Below are positions 1 to 8,119 of a stretch of 25,036 bases of DNA, in pieces; position 1 is the stretch's first letter, and each line of letters opens with the position of its first letter. The notes under the pieces are model-generated. The model made no database searches and had not been told where the DNA came from. It was given only the letters and a program-made list of their open reading frames with translations. The position numbers were made by a program, and so were the translations under genes. Source of the stretch: a bacterium (GTDB lineage: Bacteria > Planctomycetota > Planctomycetia > Pirellulales > Pirellulaceae); contig JAUIHJ010000012.1 of NCBI GenBank assembly GCA_030432015.1, positions 1 to 25,036 on the forward strand, read 5' to 3'.

Positions 1-37
1 TGCACCTGCTTGAAATCATGATCATCAAGCAGGTGCA
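1..37. repeat. Perfect 13-bp inverted repeat inside permease gene, at window edge
   Basis: Bases 1-13 (TGCACCTGCTTGA) are the exact reverse complement of bases 25-37, with an 11-nt spacer. The left arm starts at the first base, so the repeat may extend outside. It lies within the permease reading frame. It could be a chance hairpin, a real RNA structure, or a fold-back artefact if base 1 is also a contig end. Confidence 0.6.
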
Positions 38-1555
38 GATGCCCAGAAAGAGAAAGACGACCGTCCCCAGGCTGATGGTGATCGCCGACCGCGAATTTGC
101 ATAATTCATGCCGAAGTGAACCCCCAGCATCGTGACGAAAATATCCACCACCAGCATACCGCCAATCAGGTAGACGAGATTCTCGGTGGTGATTCCGCTT
201 TGCCACCACAGATAGACGAACAGCACCATCGGCAGCACGACCATTTCCTTGGTGACCCATAGCACGCCGGCCAGCTTGCCAAGCACGAATTCGCGGGGGG
301 AGAGGTCGGTGACCAACAAAATGTCCAGCGCCAAGCCATCGCGTTCGCTGGTGATGGAGTTCGCTGCCAGGGCGTTGATGATCACCAGGCTCAACAGGCA
401 AAAAAGCCCCAGTGGGACCGCAACGGTGGGAATCCGGCCGGCGAGCCCCGCATCGTTCTCGGCCGCCGCGGCCTCCCCCAGCATCCAATGCAGACCGGCC
501 GAAACCATCGCAAAGACAAGTACGTATGCGAACCTGACAATCTGCACCTTGCGGCCGTAGGCCCACGTACAAACTTCACGCCACAGAATCGGGTTGTCCC
601 AGACTTCGCGGCTTGATTGACTGGCCGCGCGGACTCGGGCATCAACGTGACCTGCCCTGGCGGACTCCGCCGCATGGCTGGTGGAAGTCGTGTCGGCTGC
701 AAGCGTGCCGACTGCCTCTCCGTCGTCCTGCTGGCCGGGGCGCACTTCGCGTGACGGATTCCAGGCGCGAACACGCAGGATGGCGACGGCATTCAGCAGC
801 ACGCTGCCGGCGATTGAGAACAAGAGGTACAGCGTGGTGCCGTCCGTCCAGGCCAGGAATGGCGCACTGGCGACCCGCGGCGTCGTTGCCGCCAGGATCG
901 CCCGCAACGGGCTGAACGAGGTGGCGATGGTTTGGCACGAAAGGCCCGCCACGGATTCAAAGAACAGGCCCGCGCCTACTGCTTCCCAGATGCCCGCCCA
1001 CATCATCAGGATTAAGGCGGTCATCGATAGAGTCTGAAACGTCTTTTCCCGCCATAACGCTAACACCGAGCCCAAGCTGCCCGCCGCCAACCCGGTCGTA
1101 AAGGTAATCAACAGGGCACGCAGGATCTGGTCCGTCGCGACCCCTCCCAACAAGGAGACCAGCATCAAGACCGGCGCGGAAGCGACGACCATCACAAACA
1201 CATCCAGCAGGGCTGCCAAGAGTTTGCCGAGGACGAGTTCGCTGTTTCCCAGTCGCGTCATCAGCAGCAGGATCAACGTGCGGCGGTCCTTTTCCTGGGA
1301 AACCGCGCCGGCGACGCCAAACGCTGCGAGAAAGACAACGACCAGCATCTGCAGCAATGCCAGAATCTGAAACAACGTGGCGCCAAATCGGGCCATGTCG
1401 CCAATGTTACGGACGATCTGCGTGCCTGCCAGCACGAACCAGGCGGTGCAGATCAGGACCAGCAGGGCCAGGACGTAAACGGCGCGCAGAATGTAGTGAC
1501 GCGCGCGGCGAGGAGTCGTTGACGCTTCACGAAAGAAAACGGGACCAACAAACAA
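1..1555 (-). CDS. ABC-2 type transporter permease, two-module, 3' end cut by window
   Basis: Membrane permease subunit of an ABC-2 type transporter. About 518 codons are visible and the frame runs off base 1. The start is taken as TTG at 1553-1555 because a good Shine-Dalgarno (AAGGAG, complement of 1564-1569) lies 8 nt upstream; no ATG gives a better N-terminus. The protein opens with GPVFFREASTTPRR followed by several hydrophobic segments. It contains an internal duplication: GPVFFREAS near residue 4 is echoed by NPILWREVC near 321, and QEKDRRTLILLLMTRLG near 87 by SERDGLALDILLVTDLS near 403. Each half therefore carries the cytoplasmic QEKD/SERD-type loop of ABC-2 permeases. A hydrophilic linker (about 265-320) joins them. 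No ATP-binding gene is in the window, so the substrate is unknown. Family call confident, substrate not. Confidence 0.85.
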   Translation of the reverse strand, partial: MFVGPVFFREASTTPRRARHYILRAVYVLALLVLICTAWFVLAGTQIVRNIGDMARFGATLFQILALLQMLVVVFLAAFGVAGAVSQEKDRRTLILLLMTRLGNSELVLGKLLAALLDVFVMVVASAPVLMLVSLLGGVATDQILRALLITFTTGLAAGSLGSVLALWREKTFQTLSMTALILMMWAGIWEAVGAGLFFESVAGLSCQTIATSFSPLRAILAATTPRVASAPFLAWTDGTTLYLLFSIAGSVLLNAVAILRVRAWNPSREVRPGQQDDGEAVGTLAADTTSTSHAAESARAGHVDARVRAASQSSREVWDNPILWREVCTWAYGRKVQIVRFAYVLVFAMVSAGLHWMLGEAAAAENDAGLAGRIPTVAVPLGLFCLLSLVIINALAANSITSERDGLALDILLVTDLSPREFVLGKLAGVLWVTKEMVVLPMVLFVYLWWQSGITTENLVYLIGGMLVVDIFVTMLGVHFGMNYANSRSAITISLGTVVFLFLGICTCLMIMISSRC

Positions 1556-1620
1556 TCGGTCAGCTCCTTGCCAGCACAGAAAAGCGAGTCGTGTACACTG
1601 TTGCTTTGATACGGAAGGGC

Positions 1621-1650
1621 ATTATAGCTTCGTTCAGATTGATTTGCCGA
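1621..1650 (-). promoter_or_regulatory. Predicted sigma70-like promoter for the ABC-2 permease
   Basis: On the minus strand a perfect TATAAT (complement of 1621-1626) is preceded by TCGGCA (complement of 1645-1650, 4 of 6 matches to TTGACA) with an 18-nt spacer. Transcription would start near 1614, giving a leader of about 60 nt that includes the AAGGAG at 1564-1569. Prediction only. Confidence 0.4.
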
Positions 1651-1822
1651 GGGTAGCATCGGTGACGACTGGGACGCGTCCGGCGATTTTCTCCAACGAT
1701 GTAATTACCGACAGTGAATCACGTTAGGCAAACGGGTCAAAATTGTATTTCGCCCGCTCAAATAATTTGCTCGATCCGCGCATCTTGTTTTCAACGCCCT
1801 CAGCGGCACCAGGAGCGGCGGC

Positions 1823-2344
1823 GTGACGGCCGATAACCAAGCAAGAATCGATCCGGCCATCATCGAGGCCCTGCTTGCCGACCATGGTGCCGAATTGCAG
1901 CGGTTCTTGATCGGTGTGTTACGTGACCCGCAATTGGCGGGGGACGCACTGCAAAATGCGTTGGTGAAAATGGTGGAACGGGGGCACACGGCCCAGGAGG
2001 AGACGCGTAAGGCGTGGTTGTTTCGTGTGGCCTACAACGAAGCTCTCCTGTTACGACGGCGGCAAGCCACTGGAAATAACGTCCTGCAGCGCATCGCGCG
2101 GACGGCCATCACCGAGGCGGCGCCGGCAGATGAATCGGTCTTGAGAGATGAAGTGGTGGAGCGGGTGCGTGAAGCACTCGACCAATTGCCGCCGGACCAG
2201 CGAACCATGGTTCGCATGCGAATTTACGAGCAGAAGACCTTCAAAGTCATTGCGGAAGAATTGCAGATCCCCCTGGGAACTGCGCTGTCAAGGATGCGGG
2301 CCGCGTTGGGCCAGTTGCGAGCAAGACTGACGGAACCTGAATAG
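1823..2344 (+). CDS. RNA polymerase sigma factor, ECF/sigma-70 family
   Basis: A 173-residue extracytoplasmic-function type sigma factor that would direct RNA polymerase to a small regulon. The GTG start is supported by AGGAG at 1811-1815, 7 nt upstream. Region 2 spans roughly residues 18-85 (GDALQNALVKMV, then RKAWLFRVAYNEALLLRRRQ, the core-binding and -10 recognition part). Region 4 spans roughly 112-170 (LDQLPPDQRTMVRMRIYEQK, then a helix-turn-helix containing IAEELQIPLGTALSRMRAAL, for -35 recognition). Length is normal for an ECF factor without a C-terminal extension. A single-TM protein 28 nt downstream is its likely anti-sigma factor. The upstream 170 bp has an AT-rich patch (about 1738-1770) but no convincing housekeeping promoter, which is compatible with autoregulation. 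Which ECF group it belongs to cannot be told by eye. Confidence 0.9.
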   Translation: MTADNQARIDPAIIEALLADHGAELQRFLIGVLRDPQLAGDALQNALVKMVERGHTAQEETRKAWLFRVAYNEALLLRRRQATGNNVLQRIARTAITEAAPADESVLRDEVVERVREALDQLPPDQRTMVRMRIYEQKTFKVIAEELQIPLGTALSRMRAALGQLRARLTEPE

Positions 2345-2372
2345 CGAACGCCGAATCGGTAAGCGAAGTCGA

Positions 2373-2987
2373 ATGAATCATCCCCCCAAACAACTGAACT
2401 CAGCGGACCTCGACTGGATCGCGTTTCAATACGTGACAGACGGATTGTCGGAATCCGCCGCGGCAGACTTTGAAGCGACTCTGCGCCACGATCAATCAGC
2501 CCGCGAAGCCCTGGCCAGCGCGGTCGAAATGACGCAGGCCGTGACGATGATCGAGTCGGTCGCGGACCGTGGGGCGGCCTGCCGCTCGGAACACACTGTC
2601 GGTCGTCGTCACGGCGATGTCTGGCTGGCACCCGTCGCTTGGCTGACGGTTGCCGCCTTGGCCTGCATGACCTTCGTGGTCCTCTGGCAGCCCGGTCGTT
2701 TCGTGCCTTCCTCCGGATCGAGTCCCGGCGGCCACCCCGTTGCCGCTCGAGATGGTGCCGGATTTGATTCAGGCGAGTTGGCCTCATTGTGGGTCAGCAC
2801 CTCGGAGTTTCTCGTTACCGCGGAGTTGGTCGAGCGTGAACTGTTCGACGTGGCGGCTGACGAGGAGTTTCTGGGGCCAGGCGGCGAGTTGCATGACAGC
2901 GCTGAAGCCGATGTCGATCGGCTTGAGGCCCCATCCTGGATGATGGCAGCTCTGACTTTACCTTCCGATCCGAATGCTCAGGAATAA
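2373..2987 (+). CDS. Putative membrane-bound anti-sigma factor
   Basis: A 204-residue protein directly after the sigma factor. Residues 10-60 form an amphipathic helical N-terminus (DLDWIAFQYVTDGLSE, then FEATLRHDQSAREALA) of the kind seen in planctomycete anti-sigma proteins. One transmembrane segment lies at about 84-105 (LAPVAWLTVAALACMTFVVL), followed by a roughly 100-residue acidic C-terminal part. The topology (cytoplasmic N-terminus, single TM, periplasmic C-terminus) suits an anti-sigma factor sensing an envelope signal. The HxxxCxxC motif of zinc-binding anti-sigma factors is absent. Its role is inferred from position and topology; sequence similarity alone is weak. No strong Shine-Dalgarno precedes the ATG. 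The next gene starts only 4 nt after the stop, so translation is probably coupled. Confidence 0.65.
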   Translation: MNHPPKQLNSADLDWIAFQYVTDGLSESAAADFEATLRHDQSAREALASAVEMTQAVTMIESVADRGAACRSEHTVGRRHGDVWLAPVAWLTVAALACMTFVVLWQPGRFVPSSGSSPGGHPVAARDGAGFDSGELASLWVSTSEFLVTAELVERELFDVAADEEFLGPGGELHDSAEADVDRLEAPSWMMAALTLPSDPNAQE

Positions 2988-2991
2988 CGTT

Positions 2992-3825
2992 ATGAGAACG
3001 CGCCTGGCGTGCTTGTTGCTCCTCGTTTTCTGCGCGCTCCTCGTGCCGCTCACCAGCGCCATGGGTACAGCCCAGCGGGATGACCGAAAAAAAAGCCCAC
3101 GTCAGGAGAAAAGCGCGCAGAATCGCAAAGGGGTGGTCGACCCAGCCGCGCCGGGGCGGCGCCAGCGTGAACGTGAAGACGCGACGTTAGCACCGCGAAC
3201 GCCAACGACCCGAAAGGAATCTGCCGGGAAAGGGACCGGGCAGGACGCCAACCTTCCAAAAACAAAACGGGATGTGCCGATCACTGCCGAAATGGAGGCT
3301 GAGGTGAAAGGATTCGTTCGCCAGCATCATCGCGAGTTGGTCGATGTGCTCGAGCGTCTCAAAGAGAACGTGCCCAAGGAATATGAACGTGCCATTCGCG
3401 AACTCAATCGCCAGCGACTGCGGCTAAAGCAGTCGGAGGGCCGCGAGCGGCATGCCGCTGAATTGCAGCTCTGGAAAGCTCAGTCTCGCGTGCGGATGTT
3501 GGGAGCCAAGGCCCAGATGGGTGATGATGCGAGTTTGAACGACGCCTTGCGCGAAAAGTTGGCCGAAATCTACGACTTGCGAACCACCCTGTTGCGGCGC
3601 GACCGCGAACGGGCCGCGGAACGGCTGGCCAAACTGGAGGAGCAGTTGCGAGCGCTCGAGGAAAATCGCGAAAAGACGCTGGAAAAGCAGTTGCTGACCC
3701 TCACCAAGAGCGCCCAGAAGCGAACCAAACCCGTGACGACGGGTGGCCGGAGCGGACTGCCCGCGGCCGGCTCAAAAGCTACCAAGAAATTGTCTTCAAC
3801 AACGTCCACTAACACGATCGACTAG
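2992..3825 (+). CDS. Secreted coiled-coil protein of unknown function
   Basis: I do not recognise a named family. The start is placed at ATG 2992 rather than at the upstream in-frame ATG at 2974, because AGGA at 2980-2983 is 8 nt away and the N-terminus then becomes a clean signal peptide (residues 1-24, MRTRLACLLLLVFCALLVPL then TSAMG). Residues 25-95 are basic, proline- and charge-rich and probably disordered. Residues 98-250 are almost entirely charged helix rich in E, R, K, L and Q, with heptad-like spacing, hence a long coiled coil. The C-terminal 25 residues are Gly/Ser/Thr/Lys-rich. The gene sits between the anti-sigma gene (4-nt gap) and the DUF1549 gene (26-nt gap), so it is almost certainly co-transcribed. 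It could be a structural or tethering partner of the exported proteins encoded downstream; that is inference. Confidence 0.75.
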   Translation: MRTRLACLLLLVFCALLVPLTSAMGTAQRDDRKKSPRQEKSAQNRKGVVDPAAPGRRQREREDATLAPRTPTTRKESAGKGTGQDANLPKTKRDVPITAEMEAEVKGFVRQHHRELVDVLERLKENVPKEYERAIRELNRQRLRLKQSEGRERHAAELQLWKAQSRVRMLGAKAQMGDDASLNDALREKLAEIYDLRTTLLRRDRERAAERLAKLEEQLRALEENREKTLEKQLLTLTKSAQKRTKPVTTGGRSGLPAAGSKATKKLSSTTSTNTID

Positions 3826-3851
3826 GTCGCCCAATGCTCCCGGAGGGAAAC

Positions 3852-6560
3852 ATGCGGACCAACCGGTTCACGATTGTCACTGTCGTCATGGCTCTGTGCG
3901 CCATCGTTCAGATTTCAGGATTTGCGGCGGACGAGATTCTGCCGCCCATTGGCGAGCGTTTCCAGGATGCCGATGTCGAGGAGACGCCGAATTTCCAGAA
4001 GCATGTCGTTCCTTTGTTAGGACGACTGGGCTGCAACGGTCGTGCTTGCCACGGTTCGTTTCAGGGGCAGGGAGGCTTTCGGCTATCCCTGTTTGGCTAC
4101 GACTTCCAGGCGGACCACGTTGCACTGCTTGACGAAGAGAGCCCTCGCGTCGACGTCAAGGAGACGGATGAGAGCCTGATCCTGGTCAAGCCGACCGACG
4201 AAGATATGCATGAAGGTGGTCAGCGCTACAAGAAAGGTTCCTGGGAATATCATGTCCTGAAGAACTGGATTGCGGCCGGTGCGAAGTATGACAAGGACGA
4301 AGTCAAGAAGCTTGTTTCGCTGGACATTACTCCGCCCGAAGTGCTCTTTCAGAAGGAAGGCGAGCAAACCCAATTGCGTGTCGTCGCGGTCTGGGAAGAC
4401 GGAGTTCGGGAGGATGTGACGCCCCTCTGTCGATTCAAGAGCAACGACGATTTGATCGCGAAGATCGATGACAACGGCTTGCTGATTGGCAACCAACGGG
4501 GTGACACGGACTTGATCGTTTCCTACGACCGGGCGGTCGTCGCGGTTCCTGTCATTCGGCCCGCAACGGATCTGGTTGGCGATCGATACCCCGAGGTTGA
4601 GACACCGACGAAAGTCGACGAACTGGTCGTATCGAAACTACGCAAGCTGGGGATCGTTCCCTCAGACCTGGCAAGCGACGCCGCGTTTCTCCGCCGTGTC
4701 CGCCTGGACCTGACCGGTACATTGCCGTCCTCGCAGGAAGTGGCCGCCTTCTTGGCCGATGATCATCCCGGGAAACGTGCCCAGAAAATCGACGAGTTGT
4801 TGGAGACGCCCGCCTACGCGGCCTGGTGGACAACCAAATTGTGCGACTTCACCGGCAATAACGACCAGAACTTGAACAACGTTTCACCGATGCGGAACTC
4901 GGCGCCACAAGAGTGGTACTCCTGGATTCTGCGCCGCGTCGAACAGAACGTGCCGTATGACGAATTGGCAGCCGGCATCGTTACGGCCTCCAGCATGCGT
5001 GATGATCAGAGCTATCGAGAATATTGCGAAGAGATGAGCTCGCTTTATCGCGATGAAGGCACGACCTACGCGGACCTGCCCTCGATGACCTACTACTGGT
5101 CTCGTCGTGATTTTCAAAACGACATCGAGGCGCGGGCGATCGGTTTTGCCTACTCGTTTATGGGGCTCCGGATTCAGTGTGCCCAGTGTCATAAGCATCC
5201 GTTCGACCAGTGGTCAAAAGACGATTTTCACCAATTCAAGAACTTCTTTTCACGCGTTGTGGCGGGACGCGCCGGTGCCGTTCCCGCGGAGCACCGGTCC
5301 GAATACCAAAAAATGGTGGCCGACCTGGGCCTGAAAGGATTACGCGGCAACGACCTGCGGAGGAAACTGCCCGACTTGCTGAAAGAGGGCAAAGCGATCC
5401 CCTTCCCGGTGACCTCGGTTGGTAACCGGATTCAGCGCACGCGAAACGCGGATGAGGACTTCCCGGTCTTTGAGACGGCGAAATTTCTCGGCGGCGAGTC
5501 GCTTCAGGTCGAGGATCTGGAAGACCCTCGTGTCGACCTGATGAATTGGCTGCGGCGTCCCGACAATCCTTTCTTTGCCAAGGCCTTTGTCAATCGTGTC
5601 TGGGCATCCTATTTCAACGTTGGCATTGTCGAGCCGGCCGATGACCTGAGTTTGGGGAATCCGCCAAGCAACAAAGCGTTGCTGGATTATCTTGCTGCCG
5701 GGTTCATCGAAAGTGGATTCGATATGAAATGGGTCCATCGCACGATCGCGAACAGTCGAACCTACCAGTTGAGCTGGCAGCCCAACGAGACGAATGCTCG
5801 GGACGAACGCAATTTCAGCCATGCGATTCCACGTCGCTTGCCGGCCGAAGTCGCCTACGACGCAATTCAGCAAGCCACCGCGTCGGATAGCCGCGTAGCC
5901 GAACTCTTGGCTGGTAACGCTGGGCGTGCGATCTCGATTCCAGGTGCGGGCACCGGCAATCGAGGCGGCAATAACGACCAGCGTTTCATCCTGTCGGTAT
6001 TCGGCCGCTCGACACGCGAGAGCAACTGCGATTGTGATCGCTCTTCCGAGCCTACCTTGCTCCAGACGGTCCTCCTGCAAAACGATGATGCCATGCTCCG
6101 CATGATCGACGTACGCAGGGAAAGCTGGTTGCAGGATGCTGCCGACGAGCTGGGCGTCAAGAAACGCGGCCCGCAAGGGCCACAGGATGCCCGCCGCGTT
6201 GCCGCCTTCAGAAAGCAGGTTGCCGCCGCCAAGGCGAAGCTGAACAAGCTCCGCAAGGGGGATGATGCCCAGGCAATCGCTGCCGGCGAGCGGCGGGTTG
6301 CGGCACTGGAGAAAACCTTACGTAATATGCAACCTCGCCCCGCGCAGGAAGAAGCTGCCGGAGAGCTCGATGCGTCGACAGACGAAAAGGTCGCCAAGTT
6401 AATCACCGATGCCTATTTGCGAACGGTGTGCCGCTATCCCGAAGAACGTGAAATGGGACGGTCCCAACAGCACGTTCGTGACGCGGATGATCCCGTCGAA
6501 GGCTTGCGTGACGTCTTGTGGGCGCTGCTCAACACCAAGGAGTTTATTGTCAACCACTAA
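3852..6560 (+). CDS. DUF1549/DUF1553 exported protein with two putative c-type haem sites
   Basis: A 902-residue member of the planctomycete DUF1549 (PSCyt2-like) plus DUF1553 (PSD1-like) family. The start is ATG 3852, preceded by GGAGG at 3842-3846; an ATG at 3834 is less likely. A signal peptide covers about residues 1-26 (ends ISGFAA). A cytochrome-like stretch follows with CNGRACH (C61, C66, H67; a CX4CH arrangement). A bacterial Ig-like (BIG2-type) segment lies at about 160-240, DUF1549 at about 255-470 with a classical CX2CH site (CAQCH, C443, C446, H447), and DUF1553 from about 545 to the end. The NCDCDRSSEPTLLQTVLLQN signature and the C-terminal LRDVLWALLNTKEFIVNH are typical. Residues 770-845 form a Lys/Ala/Arg-rich coiled-coil insert within DUF1553. 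The biochemical role of the family is not established to my knowledge. It is paired with DUF1501, 99 nt downstream, as in many planctomycetes. Confidence 0.9.
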   Translation: MRTNRFTIVTVVMALCAIVQISGFAADEILPPIGERFQDADVEETPNFQKHVVPLLGRLGCNGRACHGSFQGQGGFRLSLFGYDFQADHVALLDEESPRVDVKETDESLILVKPTDEDMHEGGQRYKKGSWEYHVLKNWIAAGAKYDKDEVKKLVSLDITPPEVLFQKEGEQTQLRVVAVWEDGVREDVTPLCRFKSNDDLIAKIDDNGLLIGNQRGDTDLIVSYDRAVVAVPVIRPATDLVGDRYPEVETPTKVDELVVSKLRKLGIVPSDLASDAAFLRRVRLDLTGTLPSSQEVAAFLADDHPGKRAQKIDELLETPAYAAWWTTKLCDFTGNNDQNLNNVSPMRNSAPQEWYSWILRRVEQNVPYDELAAGIVTASSMRDDQSYREYCEEMSSLYRDEGTTYADLPSMTYYWSRRDFQNDIEARAIGFAYSFMGLRIQCAQCHKHPFDQWSKDDFHQFKNFFSRVVAGRAGAVPAEHRSEYQKMVADLGLKGLRGNDLRRKLPDLLKEGKAIPFPVTSVGNRIQRTRNADEDFPVFETAKFLGGESLQVEDLEDPRVDLMNWLRRPDNPFFAKAFVNRVWASYFNVGIVEPADDLSLGNPPSNKALLDYLAAGFIESGFDMKWVHRTIANSRTYQLSWQPNETNARDERNFSHAIPRRLPAEVAYDAIQQATASDSRVAELLAGNAGRAISIPGAGTGNRGGNNDQRFILSVFGRSTRESNCDCDRSSEPTLLQTVLLQNDDAMLRMIDVRRESWLQDAADELGVKKRGPQGPQDARRVAAFRKQVAAAKAKLNKLRKGDDAQAIAAGERRVAALEKTLRNMQPRPAQEEAAGELDASTDEKVAKLITDAYLRTVCRYPEEREMGRSQQHVRDADDPVEGLRDVLWALLNTKEFIVNH

Positions 6561-6659
6561 ACCATCGTTGCGACGCTGGCTTACTTAGCGAGATCAACCA
6601 GCGGCGAACCCTCAATCTCAATTCAAACGATTCCGTTTTTCGACGAAAGGATACTCTCG

Positions 6660-7976
6660 ATGGCAGCTCACAAGACATGTGATGGCGTTAAGCGGCGCGA
6701 TTTTCTCAAAGTCGGCGTTCTCGGCGGAGCTGGCATTTCGCTGGCCAACTTCTTGCAACTCGGGGCCGCGGGTGCCGTTGAGAACCGCGCCAAGGCAAAG
6801 TCGGCGATCTTCATCAATCTGGCTGGTGGCCCATCGCACATGGACACGTTTGATCTGCAGCCGGATGCACCCGCGGAATATCGCGGGACGTTTAATCCGA
6901 TTCAGACCAATGCGACCGGCGTGCAGATCAGTGAGCACTTGCCAAATCTGGCCAAGTGCGCCGACAAGTTTGCGATCTTGCGGGGGGTGTCTCACACTCT
7001 GGGTGCCCACGCCTTGGGGTCGGAATACGTCAACACCGGTTCCCGTCCATTGCCGTCGCTGGAGTATCCCGGTTACGGTGCGGTGCTCAGCAAAGAGACG
7101 GAACACCATAATCCGCATGACTTGCCATCGTTCGTGGCCATCCCCAAGAACGACCGCCAGGGGCCCGGATTCCTGGGAGTCAAATACGCGCCCCTCAACA
7201 CCGGCTCGGCACCTCGCGCCGGGCAACCCTTCAGCGTTCGTGGGATCTCGTTGCGGGACGGGTTGACCATCGAGCAAGTCGAAAAGCGTCAGTCGCTGCT
7301 GAGTGATTTGGATGTCGCCTTCCAGGGCGCTGAGCAGAACAGCCAGTTGCTGGAAGGGCTGGACCGCTTTGGCGAGCAGGCACATTCGATCATCACGTCG
7401 CGGCGTTCGCGTGAGGCCTTCGATATCAGCCGAGAATCGCCCGCGTTTGCCGCCCCATTTGGCGACGATGCGTTTGGGACGAGCTGTTTGCTGGCAAGCC
7501 GTCTGATCGAGTCCGGTGTCCGTTTTGTAACGCTCAGCCTGGGTGGTTGGGATACGCATCGCGACAACTTTACTGCTCTTTCGACCAGGCAGTTGCCGAA
7601 GCTTGATGTCGGCTTGGCGGCGCTACTCAACGGACTCGAAGAGAAAGGTCTGTTGGAATCGACAGCCGTGTTTGTGACGGGTGAATTTGGCCGGACGCCA
7701 AAAATCAATACGCGGACCGACGAAGGGGGACGCGATCACTATCCCCGCTGCATGTTCATGCTGATGGCAGGTGGTGCGGTTCGCGGTGGCCAGGCGGTTG
7801 GCGAAAGTGACGCCAAGGCGAGCATGCCAGCCCACGCAGCGATTAGCCCCGACGATGTGGCGGCTTCGTTCTATCACAACCTTGGAATTGACCACACCAA
7901 AGAGTATCACACCACGATCGGGCGACCGATTACCATCGTCCGTGACGGCAGCGTCGTTCGTGAGCTGTTCGCCTGA
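6660..7976 (+). CDS. DUF1501 family Tat-exported protein
   Basis: A 438-residue DUF1501 protein, a family distantly related to the sulfatase/alkaline phosphatase fold. The start ATG has AAAGGA at 6646-6651, 8 nt upstream. A twin-arginine signal is present at residues 11-40 (KRRDFLKVG then a hydrophobic stretch ending LGAAGA). Family landmarks are INLAGGPSHMDTFDLQPDAP near residue 55, SLGGWDTHRDNF near 295, GEFGRTPKI (E342) and GGRDHYP (H360) near the C-terminal third; the latter two are candidate metal-binding positions by analogy with the phosphatase fold. The ending (TIGRPITIVRDGSVVRELF) is typical, so the protein is complete. It follows the DUF1549/DUF1553 gene by 99 nt on the same strand; this pair recurs in planctomycete genomes and is presumed to act together outside the cytoplasm. 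The substrate is unknown. Confidence 0.92.
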   Translation: MAAHKTCDGVKRRDFLKVGVLGGAGISLANFLQLGAAGAVENRAKAKSAIFINLAGGPSHMDTFDLQPDAPAEYRGTFNPIQTNATGVQISEHLPNLAKCADKFAILRGVSHTLGAHALGSEYVNTGSRPLPSLEYPGYGAVLSKETEHHNPHDLPSFVAIPKNDRQGPGFLGVKYAPLNTGSAPRAGQPFSVRGISLRDGLTIEQVEKRQSLLSDLDVAFQGAEQNSQLLEGLDRFGEQAHSIITSRRSREAFDISRESPAFAAPFGDDAFGTSCLLASRLIESGVRFVTLSLGGWDTHRDNFTALSTRQLPKLDVGLAALLNGLEEKGLLESTAVFVTGEFGRTPKINTRTDEGGRDHYPRCMFMLMAGGAVRGGQAVGESDAKASMPAHAAISPDDVAASFYHNLGIDHTKEYHTTIGRPITIVRDGSVVRELFA

Positions 7977-8119
7977 TTGGACGGTGTTGGAGATAGCGTC
8001 TATTTCGATCTCAGTAGGACGTCGCATGACGTTGCGTCCGCCCACATGCATTGTGTGATCCGGGGAAATATGGAATGCCACCCGACACCATTCATTTCGT
8101 GTTCTCTGGAGACAAGTTG

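Noticed and set aside
5340..6176. Minus-strand open frame of 278 codons inside the DUF1549/DUF1553 gene
   Set aside because: Antisense shadow; its product lacks family features and it is fully enclosed by a convincing coding region.
6618..7559. Minus-strand open frame of 313 codons opposite the DUF1501 gene
   Set aside because: Antisense shadow of a well-supported gene, with no signal, motif or ribosome-binding evidence.
8013..8036. Small hairpin (ACGTC-GCAT-GACGT) between the DUF1501 gene and the lysine-rich protein gene
   Set aside because: A 5-bp stem without a T-tract is too weak to call an attenuator or terminator.
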